A DNA stretch of 64,000 bases from Streptomyces resistomycificus (GCF_001514265.1 NZ_KQ948991.1:729539-793538), one strand, 5' to 3'; counted from the first letter of the stretch, positions 16,744 to 26,212 are shown. Translations and numbers: made by a program. The notes: a model not told the origin generated them from the letters alone.

Positions 16744-17420
16744 CCGCTCGTATTGGCGTCGTCACTTTCCCGGGCAGCCTCGACGACCGGGACACCCAGC
16801 GCGCGATCCGCCTCGCGGGCGCCGAACCGGTAGCCCTCTGGCACAAGGACAAGAACCTCCACCAGGTCGACGCCGTGGTGCTGTGCGGTGGTTTCTCCTA
16901 CGGCGACTATCTGCGCGCCGGGGCCATCGCCCGTTTCTCGCCGGTGATGGAGCCCCTGCTGGAGCAGGCGAAGGCCGGTCTGCCGGTGCTCGGCATCTGC
17001 AACGGCTTCCAGATCCTCACCGAGGCCCATCTGCTGCCGGGCACGATGCTGCGCAACGACCACCTGCACTTCATCTGCCGTGACCAGAAGCTGCGGGTGG
17101 AGAACGCCGAGACCTCCTGGACCACCGACTACACGGCCGGCCAGGAGATCCACATCCCGCTGAAGAACAACGACGGGCAGTACGTCGCCGACGCGTACAC
17201 GCTCGACCAGCTGGAGGCCGAGGGCCGCGTCGCCTTCCGGTACCTCGACTTCAACCCCAACGGTTCGCAGCGGGACATCGCCGGCGTCACCAACGAGGCC
17301 GGAAACGTGGTCGGTCTCATGCCGCACCCCGAGCACGCCGTGGAGCCGCTCATCGGCACCGGTCGCACCGACGGCCTCCCCTTCTTCACCTCGATCCTCA
17401 AGAAGCTGGTCAACGTATGA
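16740..17420 (+). CDS. purQ: Phosphoribosylformylglycinamidine synthase subunit PurQ (glutaminase)
   Basis: 226 residues. A class I glutamine amidotransferase supplying ammonia to PurL. The nucleophile Cys lies in LPVLGICNGFQIL (about 80-92), the oxyanion/Gly strand is VVLCGGFSYGDYLRAGAIAR, and the His-Glu pair is in LMPHPEHAVEP near residue 195. The start GTG overlaps the purS stop, and the stop overlaps purL (ATGA), so subunits are made together. Confidence 0.97.
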   Translation: MTARIGVVTFPGSLDDRDTQRAIRLAGAEPVALWHKDKNLHQVDAVVLCGGFSYGDYLRAGAIARFSPVMEPLLEQAKAGLPVLGICNGFQILTEAHLLPGTMLRNDHLHFICRDQKLRVENAETSWTTDYTAGQEIHIPLKNNDGQYVADAYTLDQLEAEGRVAFRYLDFNPNGSQRDIAGVTNEAGNVVGLMPHPEHAVEPLIGTGRTDGLPFFTSILKKLVNV

Positions 17421-19675
17421 GCCGGACGCCTCTGGACACGGTCGAGCACGCGACCGCGACCCCCGACGTCGAGCTGCCCTGGGCCGAACTCGGTCTGAAG
17501 AAGGACGAGTACGAGCGGGTGGTGGAGATCCTCGGCCGCCGCCCGACCGGCGCCGAGCTCGCCATGTACTCGGTGATGTGGTCCGAGCACTGCAGCTACA
17601 AGTCCTCGAAGGTCCACCTGCGCCAGTTCGGCGAGAAGGCCCCCCAGTCCGACGCGCTGCTCGTGGGCATCGGCGAGAACGCGGGTGTCGTCGACGTCGG
17701 CCAGGGCTACGCGGTCACCTTCAAGGTCGAGTCGCACAACCACCCGTCGTACGTCGAGCCGTACCAGGGCGCCGCGACCGGCGTCGGCGGCATCGTCCGC
17801 GACATCATCGCCATGGGCGCGCGGCCCGTCGCGGTCGTCGACCCGCTGCGCTTCGGCGCGGCCGACCACCCCGACACCAAGCGGGTCCTGCCCGGCGTCG
17901 TCGCCGGCATCGGCGGCTACGGCAACTGCCTGGGCCTGCCCAACATCGGCGGCGAGGTCGTCTTCGACGCCTGCTACCAGGGCAACCCGCTGGTCAACGC
18001 CGGCGCCATCGGTGTCATGCGGCACGAGGACATCCACCTCGCGAAGGCGTCCGGCGCGGGCAACAAGGTCATCCTGTACGGGGCCCGGACCGGCGGCGAC
18101 GGCATCGGCGGCGCGTCGATCCTCGCCTCCGAGACCTTCGACGACGCCAAGCCGTCGAAGCGCCCGGCCGTGCAGGTCGGCGACCCCTTCCAGGAGAAGC
18201 TCCTCATCGAGTGCACCCTGGAGGCCTTCGCCGAGAAGCTGGTCGTCGGCATCCAGGACCTCGGCGCGGCCGGCCTGTCCTGCGCCACGTCCGAGCTGGC
18301 CTCCAACGGTTCCGGCGGCATGCGCGTCACGCTGGACGACGTACCGCTGCGTGACTCCACGCTCTCGCCCGAGGAAATCCTCATGAGCGAGTCGCAGGAG
18401 CGCATGTGCGCGGTCGTCGAGCCGGCGAAGGTCGACCGGTTCCTGGAGATCTGCGACAAGTGGGACGTCATCGCCACGGTCATCGGTGAGGTGACCGACG
18501 GGGACCGTCTGGAGATCTACTGGCACGGCGGCAAGATCGTCGACGTCGACCCGCGCACGGTCGCGCACGACGGCCCGGTCTACGAGCGCCCGTACGCCCG
18601 CCCGTCCTGGCAGGACGCGCTCCAGGCGGACGACGCGAACAAGCTGGCGCGGCCCGCGTCGGGCGACGAGCTGAAGGACCAGGTCCTGAGGCTGGTGTCG
18701 TCCCCGAACCAGGCCTCGAAGTCCTGGATCACCTCGCAGTACGACCACTTCGTGCAGGGCAACACGGTGCTGGCCCAGCCCGAGGACTCGGGCATGATCC
18801 GCATCGACGAGGAGACCGGGCTCGGCGTCGCCATCGCGACCGACGGCAACGGCCGGTACGCCAAGCTGGACCCGTACCACGGTGCCCAGCTCGCGCTGGC
18901 CGAGGCGTACCGCAACGTGGCGACGACCGGCGCCAAGCCGCTCGCCGTCTCCGACTGCCTGAACTTCGGCTCGCCCGAGGACCCGGCGGTGATGTGGCAG
19001 TTCGCGGAGGCCATCCGCGGCCTGGCGGACGCCTGCCAGCAGCTCGGCACCCCGGTGACCGGCGGCAACGTCTCCCTCTACAACCAGACGGGCGAGGTGG
19101 CCATCCACCCCACGCCGGTGGTCGCCGTGCTCGGCGTCATCGACGACGTCGCCCGCCGCACGCCGGTCGCCTTCCAGGAGGAGGGGCAGCTGCTGTACCT
19201 CCTCGGCGACACGCGTGAGGAGTTCGGCGGTTCGGCCTGGTCGCAGGTGATCCACGACCACCTCGGCGGACTGCCCCCGAAGGTCGACCTGGAGCGTGAG
19301 CGCCTGCTCGCCGAGATCCTGATCTCCGCCTCCCGCGACGGCATGATCGACTCCGCGCACGACCTGTCCGACGGCGGTCTGATCCAGGCGGTCGTGGAGT
19401 CCGCGCTGCTCGGCGGCAAGGGCGCGCGGCTGGTCGTACCCGACGGACTCGACGCCTTCACCCTCCTGTTCTCGGAGTCGGCGGGGCGTGCGGTCGTGGC
19501 CGTGCCGCGTTCGGAGGAGCTCCGCTTCAACGACATGTGCGGGGCGCGCGGCCTGCCGGTCACGCGCATCGGTGTCGTGGACGGCGACTCGGTCGAGCTC
19601 CAGGGCGAGTTCGAGCTCCCGCTCGAGGAGCTGCGAGAGGCCCACGAGGGCACGATCCCGGCGCTGCTCGCGTAA
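17417..19675 (+). CDS. purL: Phosphoribosylformylglycinamidine synthase subunit PurL
   Basis: 752 residues, the small-type PurL used with PurS and PurQ. It converts FGAR to FGAM with ATP and ammonia. Visible are the MWSEHCSYKSSK motif (about 50-62), the substrate/ATP region VESHNHPSYVEPYQGAATGVGG (about 99-120), GGEVVFDACYQGNPLVNAGA, two AIR-synthase-like halves (DLGAAGLSCATSELA; CLNFGSPEDPAVMWQF; HDLSDGGL) and a C-terminal ELPLEELREA. Starts within the purQ stop; a strong terminator follows the gene. Confidence 0.97.
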   Translation: MSRTPLDTVEHATATPDVELPWAELGLKKDEYERVVEILGRRPTGAELAMYSVMWSEHCSYKSSKVHLRQFGEKAPQSDALLVGIGENAGVVDVGQGYAVTFKVESHNHPSYVEPYQGAATGVGGIVRDIIAMGARPVAVVDPLRFGAADHPDTKRVLPGVVAGIGGYGNCLGLPNIGGEVVFDACYQGNPLVNAGAIGVMRHEDIHLAKASGAGNKVILYGARTGGDGIGGASILASETFDDAKPSKRPAVQVGDPFQEKLLIECTLEAFAEKLVVGIQDLGAAGLSCATSELASNGSGGMRVTLDDVPLRDSTLSPEEILMSESQERMCAVVEPAKVDRFLEICDKWDVIATVIGEVTDGDRLEIYWHGGKIVDVDPRTVAHDGPVYERPYARPSWQDALQADDANKLARPASGDELKDQVLRLVSSPNQASKSWITSQYDHFVQGNTVLAQPEDSGMIRIDEETGLGVAIATDGNGRYAKLDPYHGAQLALAEAYRNVATTGAKPLAVSDCLNFGSPEDPAVMWQFAEAIRGLADACQQLGTPVTGGNVSLYNQTGEVAIHPTPVVAVLGVIDDVARRTPVAFQEEGQLLYLLGDTREEFGGSAWSQVIHDHLGGLPPKVDLERERLLAEILISASRDGMIDSAHDLSDGGLIQAVVESALLGGKGARLVVPDGLDAFTLLFSESAGRAVVAVPRSEELRFNDMCGARGLPVTRIGVVDGDSVELQGEFELPLEELREAHEGTIPALLA

Positions 19676-19694
19676 GCGGCACCCAAGCGGTCCT

Positions 19695-19735
19695 GAAGGG
19701 CCCCGCCCGACTCGTCGAGTCGGGCGGGGCCCTTC
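19695..19735 (+). terminator. purSQL terminator
   Basis: A 19-bp perfect stem (19695-19713 with 19717-19735) with a 3-base loop, 19 bases after the purL stop. Confidence 0.85.
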
Positions 19736-19856
19736 GCCGTGTGCCGAGTGGCCGGGCTTCGCCCGTACGGTCCCGCGCAGCCGCTCCTCCCCCGACCGGG
19801 ACCAACTCCCTCACGACGGCCTGACCCGCACCTCCGCCCCGGTCTGCCCGCCCGCC

Positions 19857-19862
19857 TAGGCT
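19857..19862 (+). promoter_or_regulatory. -10 box with leaderless arrangement
   Basis: TAGGCT begins 13 bases before the ATG at 19870, matching the purD arrangement almost base for base. Confidence 0.5.
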
Positions 19863-19869
19863 GGCCCCC

Positions 19870-20667
19870 ATGCCCCCGGCCAAGAAGCGCGCCCGCACCT
19901 ACGACCCCGCCAAGATCCGCACCGCGGTCCTGGCCCAGTTCGGGCACGTACGGGAGGCGGTCGGCACCCTCACCCCCGAGCAGTCGGCGCTGCCCACCCG
20001 GCTCGGCGACTGGACGGTACGGGACCTGGCCGCGCACGTCGGAATGGCCCTCGGGGCGGTCGTACGGCTGCTCGAGGAGCCCGCGCCGCCGAAAGCGGAC
20101 GGCGCGCTGCTCGACTGGCCGCACGCGATCCGCGCCGACGCGGCGGACATCGCCTCTCACGCCCGTGACCTGGCCGAGCGGCACCCGGACCTCGCCGCCC
20201 ATCTCGCCGACGTCGAACAGCGCTTCACCGCCCGCCTCGCCGACCACCCCGGCACCCGTCTCCTCGCCACCAGCGCGGGCGCCCTCTCGCTCGACGACTA
20301 CCTGGTCACCCGTACCGTCGAACTCGTCGTCCACACCGACGACCTGAACGCCGCCGTCCCCGGCCTTGACATCCCCCACGACCGTCAGGCCCTGGCCGCC
20401 GCCACCCGGCTGCTCGCCGACACCCTCGCCGCGAAGGCCCCCGGCGGCTCGACCGAGGTGCGGATCCCGCCGTACGCCGTCGTCCAGTGCGTCGAAGGCC
20501 CGCGGCACACCCGTGGCACCCCGCCGAACGTCGTCGAGACCGACCCGCTGACCTGGATCCGGCTGGCCACCGGACGCCTGACGTGGGCGGAGGCGCTCGA
20601 CGGGGCGAAGGTGAACGCCAGTGGGGAGCGGGCCGACCTGGGCGGACTCCTGCCGCTGCTGAGCTGA
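19870..20667 (+). CDS. Mycothiol-dependent maleylpyruvate isomerase/DinB-like protein
   Basis: 265 residues. The N-terminal DinB-type four-helix domain (about 15-165) carries the actinobacterial pattern LGDWTVRDLAAHVG, with a metal-type His in AAHVG and HTDDLN further on. The C-terminal ~80 residues form the small sterol-carrier-like domain (QCVEGPRHTRGTPPNVVETDPLTWIRLATGRLTW). Members of this family include mycothiol-dependent maleylpyruvate isomerase and many uncharacterised thiol-transferases. The ATG at 19870 follows TAGGCT by 7 bases, with no Shine-Dalgarno sequence. It is not obviously linked to the purine genes around it. Exact substrate unknown. Confidence 0.82.
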   Translation: MPPAKKRARTYDPAKIRTAVLAQFGHVREAVGTLTPEQSALPTRLGDWTVRDLAAHVGMALGAVVRLLEEPAPPKADGALLDWPHAIRADAADIASHARDLAERHPDLAAHLADVEQRFTARLADHPGTRLLATSAGALSLDDYLVTRTVELVVHTDDLNAAVPGLDIPHDRQALAAATRLLADTLAAKAPGGSTEVRIPPYAVVQCVEGPRHTRGTPPNVVETDPLTWIRLATGRLTWAEALDGAKVNASGERADLGGLLPLLS

Positions 20668-20714
20668 CGGCACCCGAGGGGAACCAACCACCCCACCCGT
20701 CCCGTCGAATCGGC

Positions 20715-21512
20715 ATGTACAGGCAGACGGACACACAGAAGGACAGGCAGAAGCGGCGACTGGCCCTCACCGCTACCGCGGCCGTGGCCCTCGTCCCGTT
20801 CGCCGCGGCCTGCGGCAACGAGAAGGCGGACGGCGGTTCCGTGCGCGCCGCCCCGGCCGTCACCGGCGTGCACTGGAGCGTCGACAGCGTCACCGTCGAC
20901 GGCACCACCCACCAGGCCCCCGCCGACGCCCACGTGGAGATCACCGACGGCAAGGCGGCCGGCAACTACGGCTGCAACCACTTCAGTGCCAAGGCCGTGG
21001 TCGAGGGCGACGGCATCCGCCTCAGCGACCCCACCTCGACCGGGATGGCCTGCGAGGACCAGCCCATGGCATTCGAGCGGACCCTCGCCCGCACCCTCGC
21101 CGCCGGCACCCTGAAGACCGCGGTGGAGGACGGCCACCTCACCCTCACCACCGAGGCCGGCGACCGCGTCGAACTCACCAAGGCGAAGGACGCCCCCCTC
21201 TACGGCACCACCTGGACCGTCACCTCCCCCGCCGGCACCGACAAGGCGCACCTCACCTTCGACAAGAAGGCCGGCAAGGTCACGGGCAGCCTCGGCTGCA
21301 ACAAGGTGAACGCCGATGCCACGGTCCGCGACGGACGTATCACCCTGGGCGCCCCCTCCACCACCCGAATGGTGTGCGACGCCTCACTCATGAATGTGGA
21401 GAAGGAGCTGCTGGGCCTCTTCGACGGCACCGTGAGCTACCGACTCGATCACCGAACTCTCTCGCTGACCAGCGAAAACGACGACATCGTCACCGCGGTC
21501 GCGGGCAAGTGA
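20715..21512 (+). CDS. META-domain lipoprotein
   Basis: 265 residues. The N-terminus is basic (DRQKRRLAL), then hydrophobic, with lipobox FAAAC at about residues 29-33, so it should be lipid-anchored on the outer face of the membrane. Two META/HslJ-like domains follow (about 45-150 and 155-260): each has a W-x-V strand, a G(N/S)xGCN motif (NYGCNHFSA; SLGCNKVNA) and a late Met-x-Cys (GMACEDQ; RMVCDAS). META domains occur in heat-shock and secreted stability factors; the function here is unknown. No strong ribosome site precedes the ATG at 20715. Confidence 0.85.
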   Translation: MYRQTDTQKDRQKRRLALTATAAVALVPFAAACGNEKADGGSVRAAPAVTGVHWSVDSVTVDGTTHQAPADAHVEITDGKAAGNYGCNHFSAKAVVEGDGIRLSDPTSTGMACEDQPMAFERTLARTLAAGTLKTAVEDGHLTLTTEAGDRVELTKAKDAPLYGTTWTVTSPAGTDKAHLTFDKKAGKVTGSLGCNKVNADATVRDGRITLGAPSTTRMVCDASLMNVEKELLGLFDGTVSYRLDHRTLSLTSENDDIVTAVAGK

Positions 21513-21571
21513 TCCTTTACCGCAGCTCAGGGGCGGGCATTCCCCAATTCGGACCAGTGGTCGACCTCGCC

Positions 21572-21577
21572 TACACT
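21572..21577 (+). promoter_or_regulatory. -10 box of purF (leaderless arrangement)
   Basis: TACACT begins 13 bases before the purF GTG, with no ribosome-binding site between. Confidence 0.5.
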
Positions 21578-21584
21578 CGGGGGC

Positions 21585-23114
21585 GTGCCACGTGGTGACG
21601 GACGACTCAACCACGACCTGCTCCCCGGCGAGAAGGGCCCCCAGGACGCTTGCGGCGTCTTCGGTGTCTGGGCTCCGGGCGAAGAGGTCGCCAAGCTCAC
21701 GTACTTCGGGCTCTACGCCCTCCAGCATCGGGGCCAGGAATCCGCGGGAATCGCGGTCAGCAACGGCTCCCAGATCCTCGTCTTCAAGGACATGGGCCTC
21801 GTTTCCCAGGTCTTCGACGAGACCTCGCTCGGTTCGCTCCAGGGTCACATCGCGGTCGGTCACGCCCGCTACTCGACCACCGGTGCCTCCGTGTGGGAGA
21901 ACGCCCAGCCGACGTTCCGCGCCACCGCGCACGGTTCGATCGCGCTCGGCCACAACGGCAACCTGGTCAACACGGCGCAGCTCGCCGAGATGGTCGCCGA
22001 CCTCCCGAAGGACACCAACGGCCGTTCCACCCGGGTGGCCGCCACCAACGACACCGACCTGCTCACCGCGCTGCTGGCGGCCCAGGTCGACGACGACGGC
22101 AAGCCGCTGACCATCGAAGAGGCGTCCGCCCGGATCCTCCCGCAGGTCAAGGGCGCCTTCTCGCTCGTCTTCATGGACGAGCACACCCTGTACGCCGCCC
22201 GCGACCCGCAGGGCATCCGCCCGCTGGTCCTCGGCCGCCTCGAGCGCGGCTGGGTGGTGGCCTCCGAGTCCGCCGCCCTCGACATCTGCGGCGCCGCCTA
22301 CGTCCGCGAGATCGAGCCGGGCGAGTTCATCGCGATCGACGAGAACGGTCTGCGCACGTCCCGATTCGCGGATGCGAAGCCCAAGGGCTGTGTCTTCGAG
22401 TACGTGTACCTGGCCCGCCCCGACACCGACATCGCCGGGCGGAACGTGTACCTCTCCCGCGTGGAGATGGGCCGCAAGCTCGCCAAGGAAGCCCCTGCCG
22501 AGGCCGACCTGGTCATAGCGACCCCGGAGTCCGGCACCCCCGCCGCCATCGGCTACGCGGAGGCCTCCGGCATCCCGTTCGGCGCCGGACTGGTGAAGAA
22601 CGCGTACGTCGGCCGTACGTTCATCCAGCCCTCCCAGACGATCCGGCAGCTCGGCATCCGGCTGAAGCTGAATCCGCTGAAGGAAGTCATCAAGGGCAAG
22701 CGCCTGGTCGTCGTCGACGACTCCATCGTGCGCGGCAACACCCAGCGCGCCCTGGTCCGCATGCTCCGCGAGGCGGGCGCCGCCGAGGTCCACATCCGGA
22801 TCTCCTCCCCGCCCGTGAAGTGGCCCTGCTTCTTCGGCATCGACTTCGCGACCCGCGCCGAGCTCATCGCCAACGGCATGACCATCGACGAGATCGGGAC
22901 CTCGCTGGGCGCCGACTCCCTGGCGTACATCTCCATCGACGGGATGATCGAGGCGACCACCATCGCCAAGCCGAACCTCTGCCGCGCCTGCTTCGACGGC
23001 GAGTACCCGATGGATCTCCCGGACCCCGAGCTGCTCGGCAAGCAGCTCCTGGAGACCGAGCTGGCCGCCGGACCCGCCGCCACGGCCGCGGCCGACGCGA
23101 TCCGTCGTCCTTAG
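21585..23114 (+). CDS. purF: Amidophosphoribosyltransferase
   Basis: 509 residues. It catalyses the first committed step of purine synthesis: PRPP + glutamine to phosphoribosylamine. A ~22-residue propeptide precedes the catalytic Cys23 in DACGVFGVWAP, which becomes the mature N-terminus. The Ntn glutaminase domain (about 23-260) has YALQHRGQESAG and HARYSTTG. The phosphoribosyltransferase domain has the PRPP loop VVVDDSIVRGNT (about 380-391). Cys residues in SSPPVKWPCFFGID and NLCRACFDGEYP fit the iron-sulfur-type (B. subtilis-like) class. The GTG at 21585 is 8 bases after TACACT, so the transcript may be leaderless. Confidence 0.96.
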   Translation: MPRGDGRLNHDLLPGEKGPQDACGVFGVWAPGEEVAKLTYFGLYALQHRGQESAGIAVSNGSQILVFKDMGLVSQVFDETSLGSLQGHIAVGHARYSTTGASVWENAQPTFRATAHGSIALGHNGNLVNTAQLAEMVADLPKDTNGRSTRVAATNDTDLLTALLAAQVDDDGKPLTIEEASARILPQVKGAFSLVFMDEHTLYAARDPQGIRPLVLGRLERGWVVASESAALDICGAAYVREIEPGEFIAIDENGLRTSRFADAKPKGCVFEYVYLARPDTDIAGRNVYLSRVEMGRKLAKEAPAEADLVIATPESGTPAAIGYAEASGIPFGAGLVKNAYVGRTFIQPSQTIRQLGIRLKLNPLKEVIKGKRLVVVDDSIVRGNTQRALVRMLREAGAAEVHIRISSPPVKWPCFFGIDFATRAELIANGMTIDEIGTSLGADSLAYISIDGMIEATTIAKPNLCRACFDGEYPMDLPDPELLGKQLLETELAAGPAATAAADAIRRP

Positions 23115-23174
23115 ACGGCCGTCGGCCCGTAAACACCTGCTTTTCTGCCGTACGACACGAAAGTTCTCACCGTC

Positions 23175-24239
23175 ATGTCTGAGACAACTGGTGCCAGCTA
23201 CGCAGCCGCGGGCGTCGACATCGAAGCGGGCGACCGCGCCGTAGAGCTCATGAAGGAGTGGGTGAAGAAGACGCAGCGCCCCGAGGTCCTCGGCGGCCTC
23301 GGCGGTTTCGCCGGCCTCTTCGACGCCTCCGCCCTCAAGCGCTACGAGCGGCCCCTCCTCGCCTCCGCGACCGACGGAGTCGGCACGAAGGTCGACATCG
23401 CGCGCCGGTTGGGCGTCTACGACACGATCGGCCACGACCTGGTCGCGATGGTCATGGACGACATCGTGGTGTGCGGCGCCGAGCCGCTGTTCATGACCGA
23501 CTACATCTGCGTCGGCAAGGTCCACCCCGAGCGGGTGGCCGCCATCGTCAAGGGCATCGCCGAGGGCTGTGTGCTCGCCGGCTGCGCCCTGGTGGGCGGC
23601 GAGACGGCCGAGCACCCGGGCCTGCTGGGCGAGGACGACTTCGACGTGGCCGGCGCCGGTACCGGGGTCGTCGAGGCCGACCGCCTCCTCGGCCCGGATC
23701 GCATCCGTAAGGGTGACGCGGTCATCGCCATGGCGGCGTCCGGTCTTCACTCGAACGGGTACTCGCTGGTCCGGCACGTCCTGCTGAACCAGGGTGGGCT
23801 GTCCCTGGACGCGCGGATCGAGGAGTTCGGCCGCACGCTGGGCGAGGAGCTCCTGGAGCCCACCAAGATCTACTCTCTGGACTGCCTGGCGCTGACCCGC
23901 ACCACCGATGTGCACGCCTTCTCGCACATCACGGGCGGCGGGCTCGCCGCCAACCTGGCCCGTGTCATCCCCGACGGGCTGCACGCGATCGTCGACCGCT
24001 CCACCTGGACCCCGGCCCCGGTGTTCGAACTGGTCGGCAGGACCGGCCAGGTCGAGCGCCTGGAGCTGGAGAAGACGCTGAACATGGGCGTCGGCATGAT
24101 GGCGATCGTGCCGGAGGAGTCCGCGGAGGTCGCGCTGACGACCCTGGCCGACCGCGGGGTCGAGTCCTGGATCGCCGGCGAGATCACAGACCGCGGCGAG
24201 CACACCACGGGTGCGGAACTGGTCGGCGACTACGCCTGA
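23175..24239 (+). CDS. purM: Phosphoribosylformylglycinamidine cyclo-ligase
   Basis: 354 residues. It closes the imidazole ring: FGAM + ATP to AIR. Conserved features are the N-terminal SYAAAGVDIEAGDRAVELM, the substrate loop GGFAGLFDAS, SATDGVGTKVDIA (about 58-70), MVMDDIVVCGAEPLFMTDY, VGGETAEHPG, GLHSNGYSLVR and HITGGGLAANLAR. It lies 60 bases after purF on the same strand, so co-transcription is likely. A hairpin shared with the convergent DUF3073 gene closes the unit. Confidence 0.97.
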   Translation: MSETTGASYAAAGVDIEAGDRAVELMKEWVKKTQRPEVLGGLGGFAGLFDASALKRYERPLLASATDGVGTKVDIARRLGVYDTIGHDLVAMVMDDIVVCGAEPLFMTDYICVGKVHPERVAAIVKGIAEGCVLAGCALVGGETAEHPGLLGEDDFDVAGAGTGVVEADRLLGPDRIRKGDAVIAMAASGLHSNGYSLVRHVLLNQGGLSLDARIEEFGRTLGEELLEPTKIYSLDCLALTRTTDVHAFSHITGGGLAANLARVIPDGLHAIVDRSTWTPAPVFELVGRTGQVERLELEKTLNMGVGMMAIVPEESAEVALTTLADRGVESWIAGEITDRGEHTTGAELVGDYA

Positions 24240-24254
24240 CGAGGGCAGAGCAAA

Positions 24255-24288
24255 ACCCGGTCCGGCGGTGGAAACCGCTGGACCGGGT
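24255..24288. terminator. Bidirectional terminator, purM / DUF3073 gene
   Basis: A 15-bp stem with one G-U pair (24255-24269 with 24274-24288) and a GGAA loop, between two convergent stops. Confidence 0.8.
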
Positions 24289-24306
24289 CAAGCCAGAGCC
24301 GAATCG

Positions 24307-24561
24307 TCAAGCACCGCGACGTTGAGACGTCGGACCGGACTGGTCGTCTTCGTCGTCATCGTCGGCGTTGTAAAGATCCGCATACTGGGCGTATGGGTCG
24401 TCTTCGTCTTCGTCGTCCTCGAACGGCTCGCCATTCGGCGGCTGGCTCGAAGTCGAAGCGCCCAGCTCATTGGCCAGACGCGAGAGGTCAGTCCCGCCGC
24501 TGCTGTACTTCAGCTGGCGGGCGACCTTCGTCTGCTTGGCCTTTGCCCGGCCGCGCCCCAT
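24307..24561 (-). CDS. DUF3073 family small protein
   Basis: 84 residues from the ATG at 24561, preceded by GAGGGGG. It begins GRGRAKAKQTKVARQLKYSSGG, the invariant-looking basic head of DUF3073, then TDLSRLANELG. A very acidic C-terminal half follows (FEDDEDEDDPYAQYADLYNADDDDEDD), so charge is strongly divided. These proteins are widespread in actinobacteria with no known function; nucleic-acid or ribosome contact through the basic head is a guess. It is convergent with purM. Confidence 0.88.
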   Translation of the reverse strand: MGRGRAKAKQTKVARQLKYSSGGTDLSRLANELGASTSSQPPNGEPFEDDEDEDDPYAQYADLYNADDDDEDDQSGPTSQRRGA

Positions 24562-24783
24562 GGCTCGACCCCCTCGGATACGGGGCTCGGTGGCCCCAGA
24601 GTCTTGACACGCGTTCATGATCTGGAACGGGCTCTCCGCAGAGAGACCGGTCCGTAGGGCTTCCACGGTACCTGAGCCCACGCCCATACGGTACGTCGCC
24701 CGCATGACAGGAGCGGACCCAGGACCCGCGAGGTGCCCCGTCCTCGCTGGTCAACCGCGATTTTAACCACTTCTTGGCGGGCG

Positions 24784-24830
24784 ACCCGCCGACGAACGTG
24801 AGAGTTCTCTCTAAGTGCCCGTCGGCGGGT
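24784..24830 (-). terminator. Terminator region after vdh
   Basis: ACCCGCCGACG (24784-24794) pairs with CGTCGGCGGGT (24820-24830); the loop holds a second hairpin GAGAG-TT-CTCTC (24800-24811). It lies about 50 bases beyond the vdh stop. The rest of the 321-base gap 24562-24882 shows nothing else clear and presumably carries the DUF3073 promoter. Confidence 0.5.
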
Positions 24831-24882
24831 ACCGGCCAAACGTGCGAGAGGGGCCGGGTCGCGCCCGGGAACCCCCTCCGGC

Positions 24883-25989
24883 TCAGCGGGTCCGGCGGGC
24901 CGCGGCGGCCTCGTGCATCCGCTGCTCGGCGATCCGGTCGGCCGCGGCGGCCGGCGGAATCCCATCCGTATTCGCACGTGCGAATATGGCCAGCGTGGTG
25001 TCGTAGATCTTCGCCGCCTTCGCCTTGCACCGGTCGAAGTCGAACCCGTGCAGCTCGTCGGCGACCTGGATGACCCCGCCCGCGTTCACCACGTAGTCCG
25101 GCGCGTAGAGGATCCCGCGGTCGGCGAGGTCCTTCTCGACGCCCGGGTGGGCGAGCTGGTTGTTGGCGGCACCGCAGACGATCCTCGCGGTCAGCACCGG
25201 CACGGAGTCGTCGCTCAGGGCCCCGCCCAGCGCGCAGGGCGCGTAGATGTCCAGCCCCTCGACCCGGATCAGCGCCTCGGTGTCGGCGACCGCGCTCACG
25301 CCGGCCGGATGGGCCTCGAGGATCCGCCGCACGGCCTCCTGGCGCACGTCGGTGATCACGACCTCGGCGCCCTCCGCGCGCAGGTGCCCCACCAGGTGGT
25401 GGCCGACCTTGCCCACGCCCGCGACGCCGACCCTGCGGTCGCGCAGCGACGGGTCGCCCCACAGGTGCTGCGCGGAGGCGCGCATGCCCTGGTAGACGCC
25501 GAAGGCGGTGAGGACGGAGGAGTCGCCGGCGCCGCCGTTCTCGGGCGAGCGGCCCGTCGTCCAGCGGCACTCGCGGGACACGACGTCCATGTCGGCGACG
25601 TACGTGCCGACGTCACACGCGGTGACGTACCGGCCGCCCAGCGAGGCCACGAACCGGCCGTACGCGAGGAGCAGTTCCTCGGTCTTGTCGCGCTCCGGGT
25701 CGCCGATGATCACGGCCTTGCCGCCGCCGTGGTCGAGACCGGCCATGGCGTTCTTGTACGACATCCCGCGGGCGAGGTTCAGCGCGTCGGCGACGGCCTC
25801 CGCCTCGTTCGCGTACGGGTAGAAGCGCGTACCGCCGAGCGCGGGGCCCAGGGCGGTGGAGTGGAGGGCGATGACGGCCTTGAGACCGCTGGCCCGGTCC
25901 TGGCAGAGCACGACTTGCTCATGACCCCCCTGGTCCGAGTGGAACAGGGTGTGCAGTACATCAGCAGGTGCGCCGATTACGTCGGTCAC
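24883..25989 (-). CDS. vdh: Valine (branched-chain amino acid) dehydrogenase
   Basis: 368 residues of the Glu/Leu/Phe/Val dehydrogenase family. It oxidatively deaminates valine and related amino acids with NAD+, feeding branched acyl-CoA supply in streptomycetes. The catalytic Lys lies in GLDHGGGKAVI (Lys91), with another conserved Lys in RGMSYKNA. The Rossmann fold is VGVAGVGKVGHHLVGHL (about 183-200), followed by the family motif CGAANNQLAHPGVE. The GTG start at 25989 has AGGAGT about 10 bases upstream. A GTGACCCCGGTCAC palindrome lies 87 bases upstream and matches the Streptomyces Crp consensus as I recall it. It is divergent from the gene at 26213. Confidence 0.93.
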   Translation of the reverse strand: MTDVIGAPADVLHTLFHSDQGGHEQVVLCQDRASGLKAVIALHSTALGPALGGTRFYPYANEAEAVADALNLARGMSYKNAMAGLDHGGGKAVIIGDPERDKTEELLLAYGRFVASLGGRYVTACDVGTYVADMDVVSRECRWTTGRSPENGGAGDSSVLTAFGVYQGMRASAQHLWGDPSLRDRRVGVAGVGKVGHHLVGHLRAEGAEVVITDVRQEAVRRILEAHPAGVSAVADTEALIRVEGLDIYAPCALGGALSDDSVPVLTARIVCGAANNQLAHPGVEKDLADRGILYAPDYVVNAGGVIQVADELHGFDFDRCKAKAAKIYDTTLAIFARANTDGIPPAAAADRIAEQRMHEAAAARRTR

Positions 25990-26075
25990 TGTGGTGACTC
26001 CTGAAGTAAGAAGCGGCGGTCGGAGGCAGGCTCCGTGCGGGTGGCGGGGCCTGTGAGCATGAGATTAGAGCCTCG

Positions 26076-26089
26076 GTGACCCCGGTCAC
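26076..26089. promoter_or_regulatory. Crp-like palindrome upstream of vdh
   Basis: GTGACCCCGGTCAC fits GTG(N6)GNCAC, the consensus I recall for Streptomyces Crp. It extends to 8-bp arms CGGTGACC/GGTCACCG (26074-26091). It sits between the divergent vdh and 26213 genes. Confidence 0.5.
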
Positions 26090-26212
26090 CGTGCAGTGCT
26101 CAGGATCACCTACTCCCGGAGTACGTCCGTGCGACGATTTGCATAGTTTTCCCGCGCGTTTGTGTGCGGGTTGCGCAGGTTTTCCTGGCGGACGGTGGGG
26201 GAGAGAGCAGGC

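Noticed and set aside
21384..24203. A 939-residue minus-strand open frame opposite purF and purM
   Set aside because: Shadow of two certain genes; no domain or start signal.
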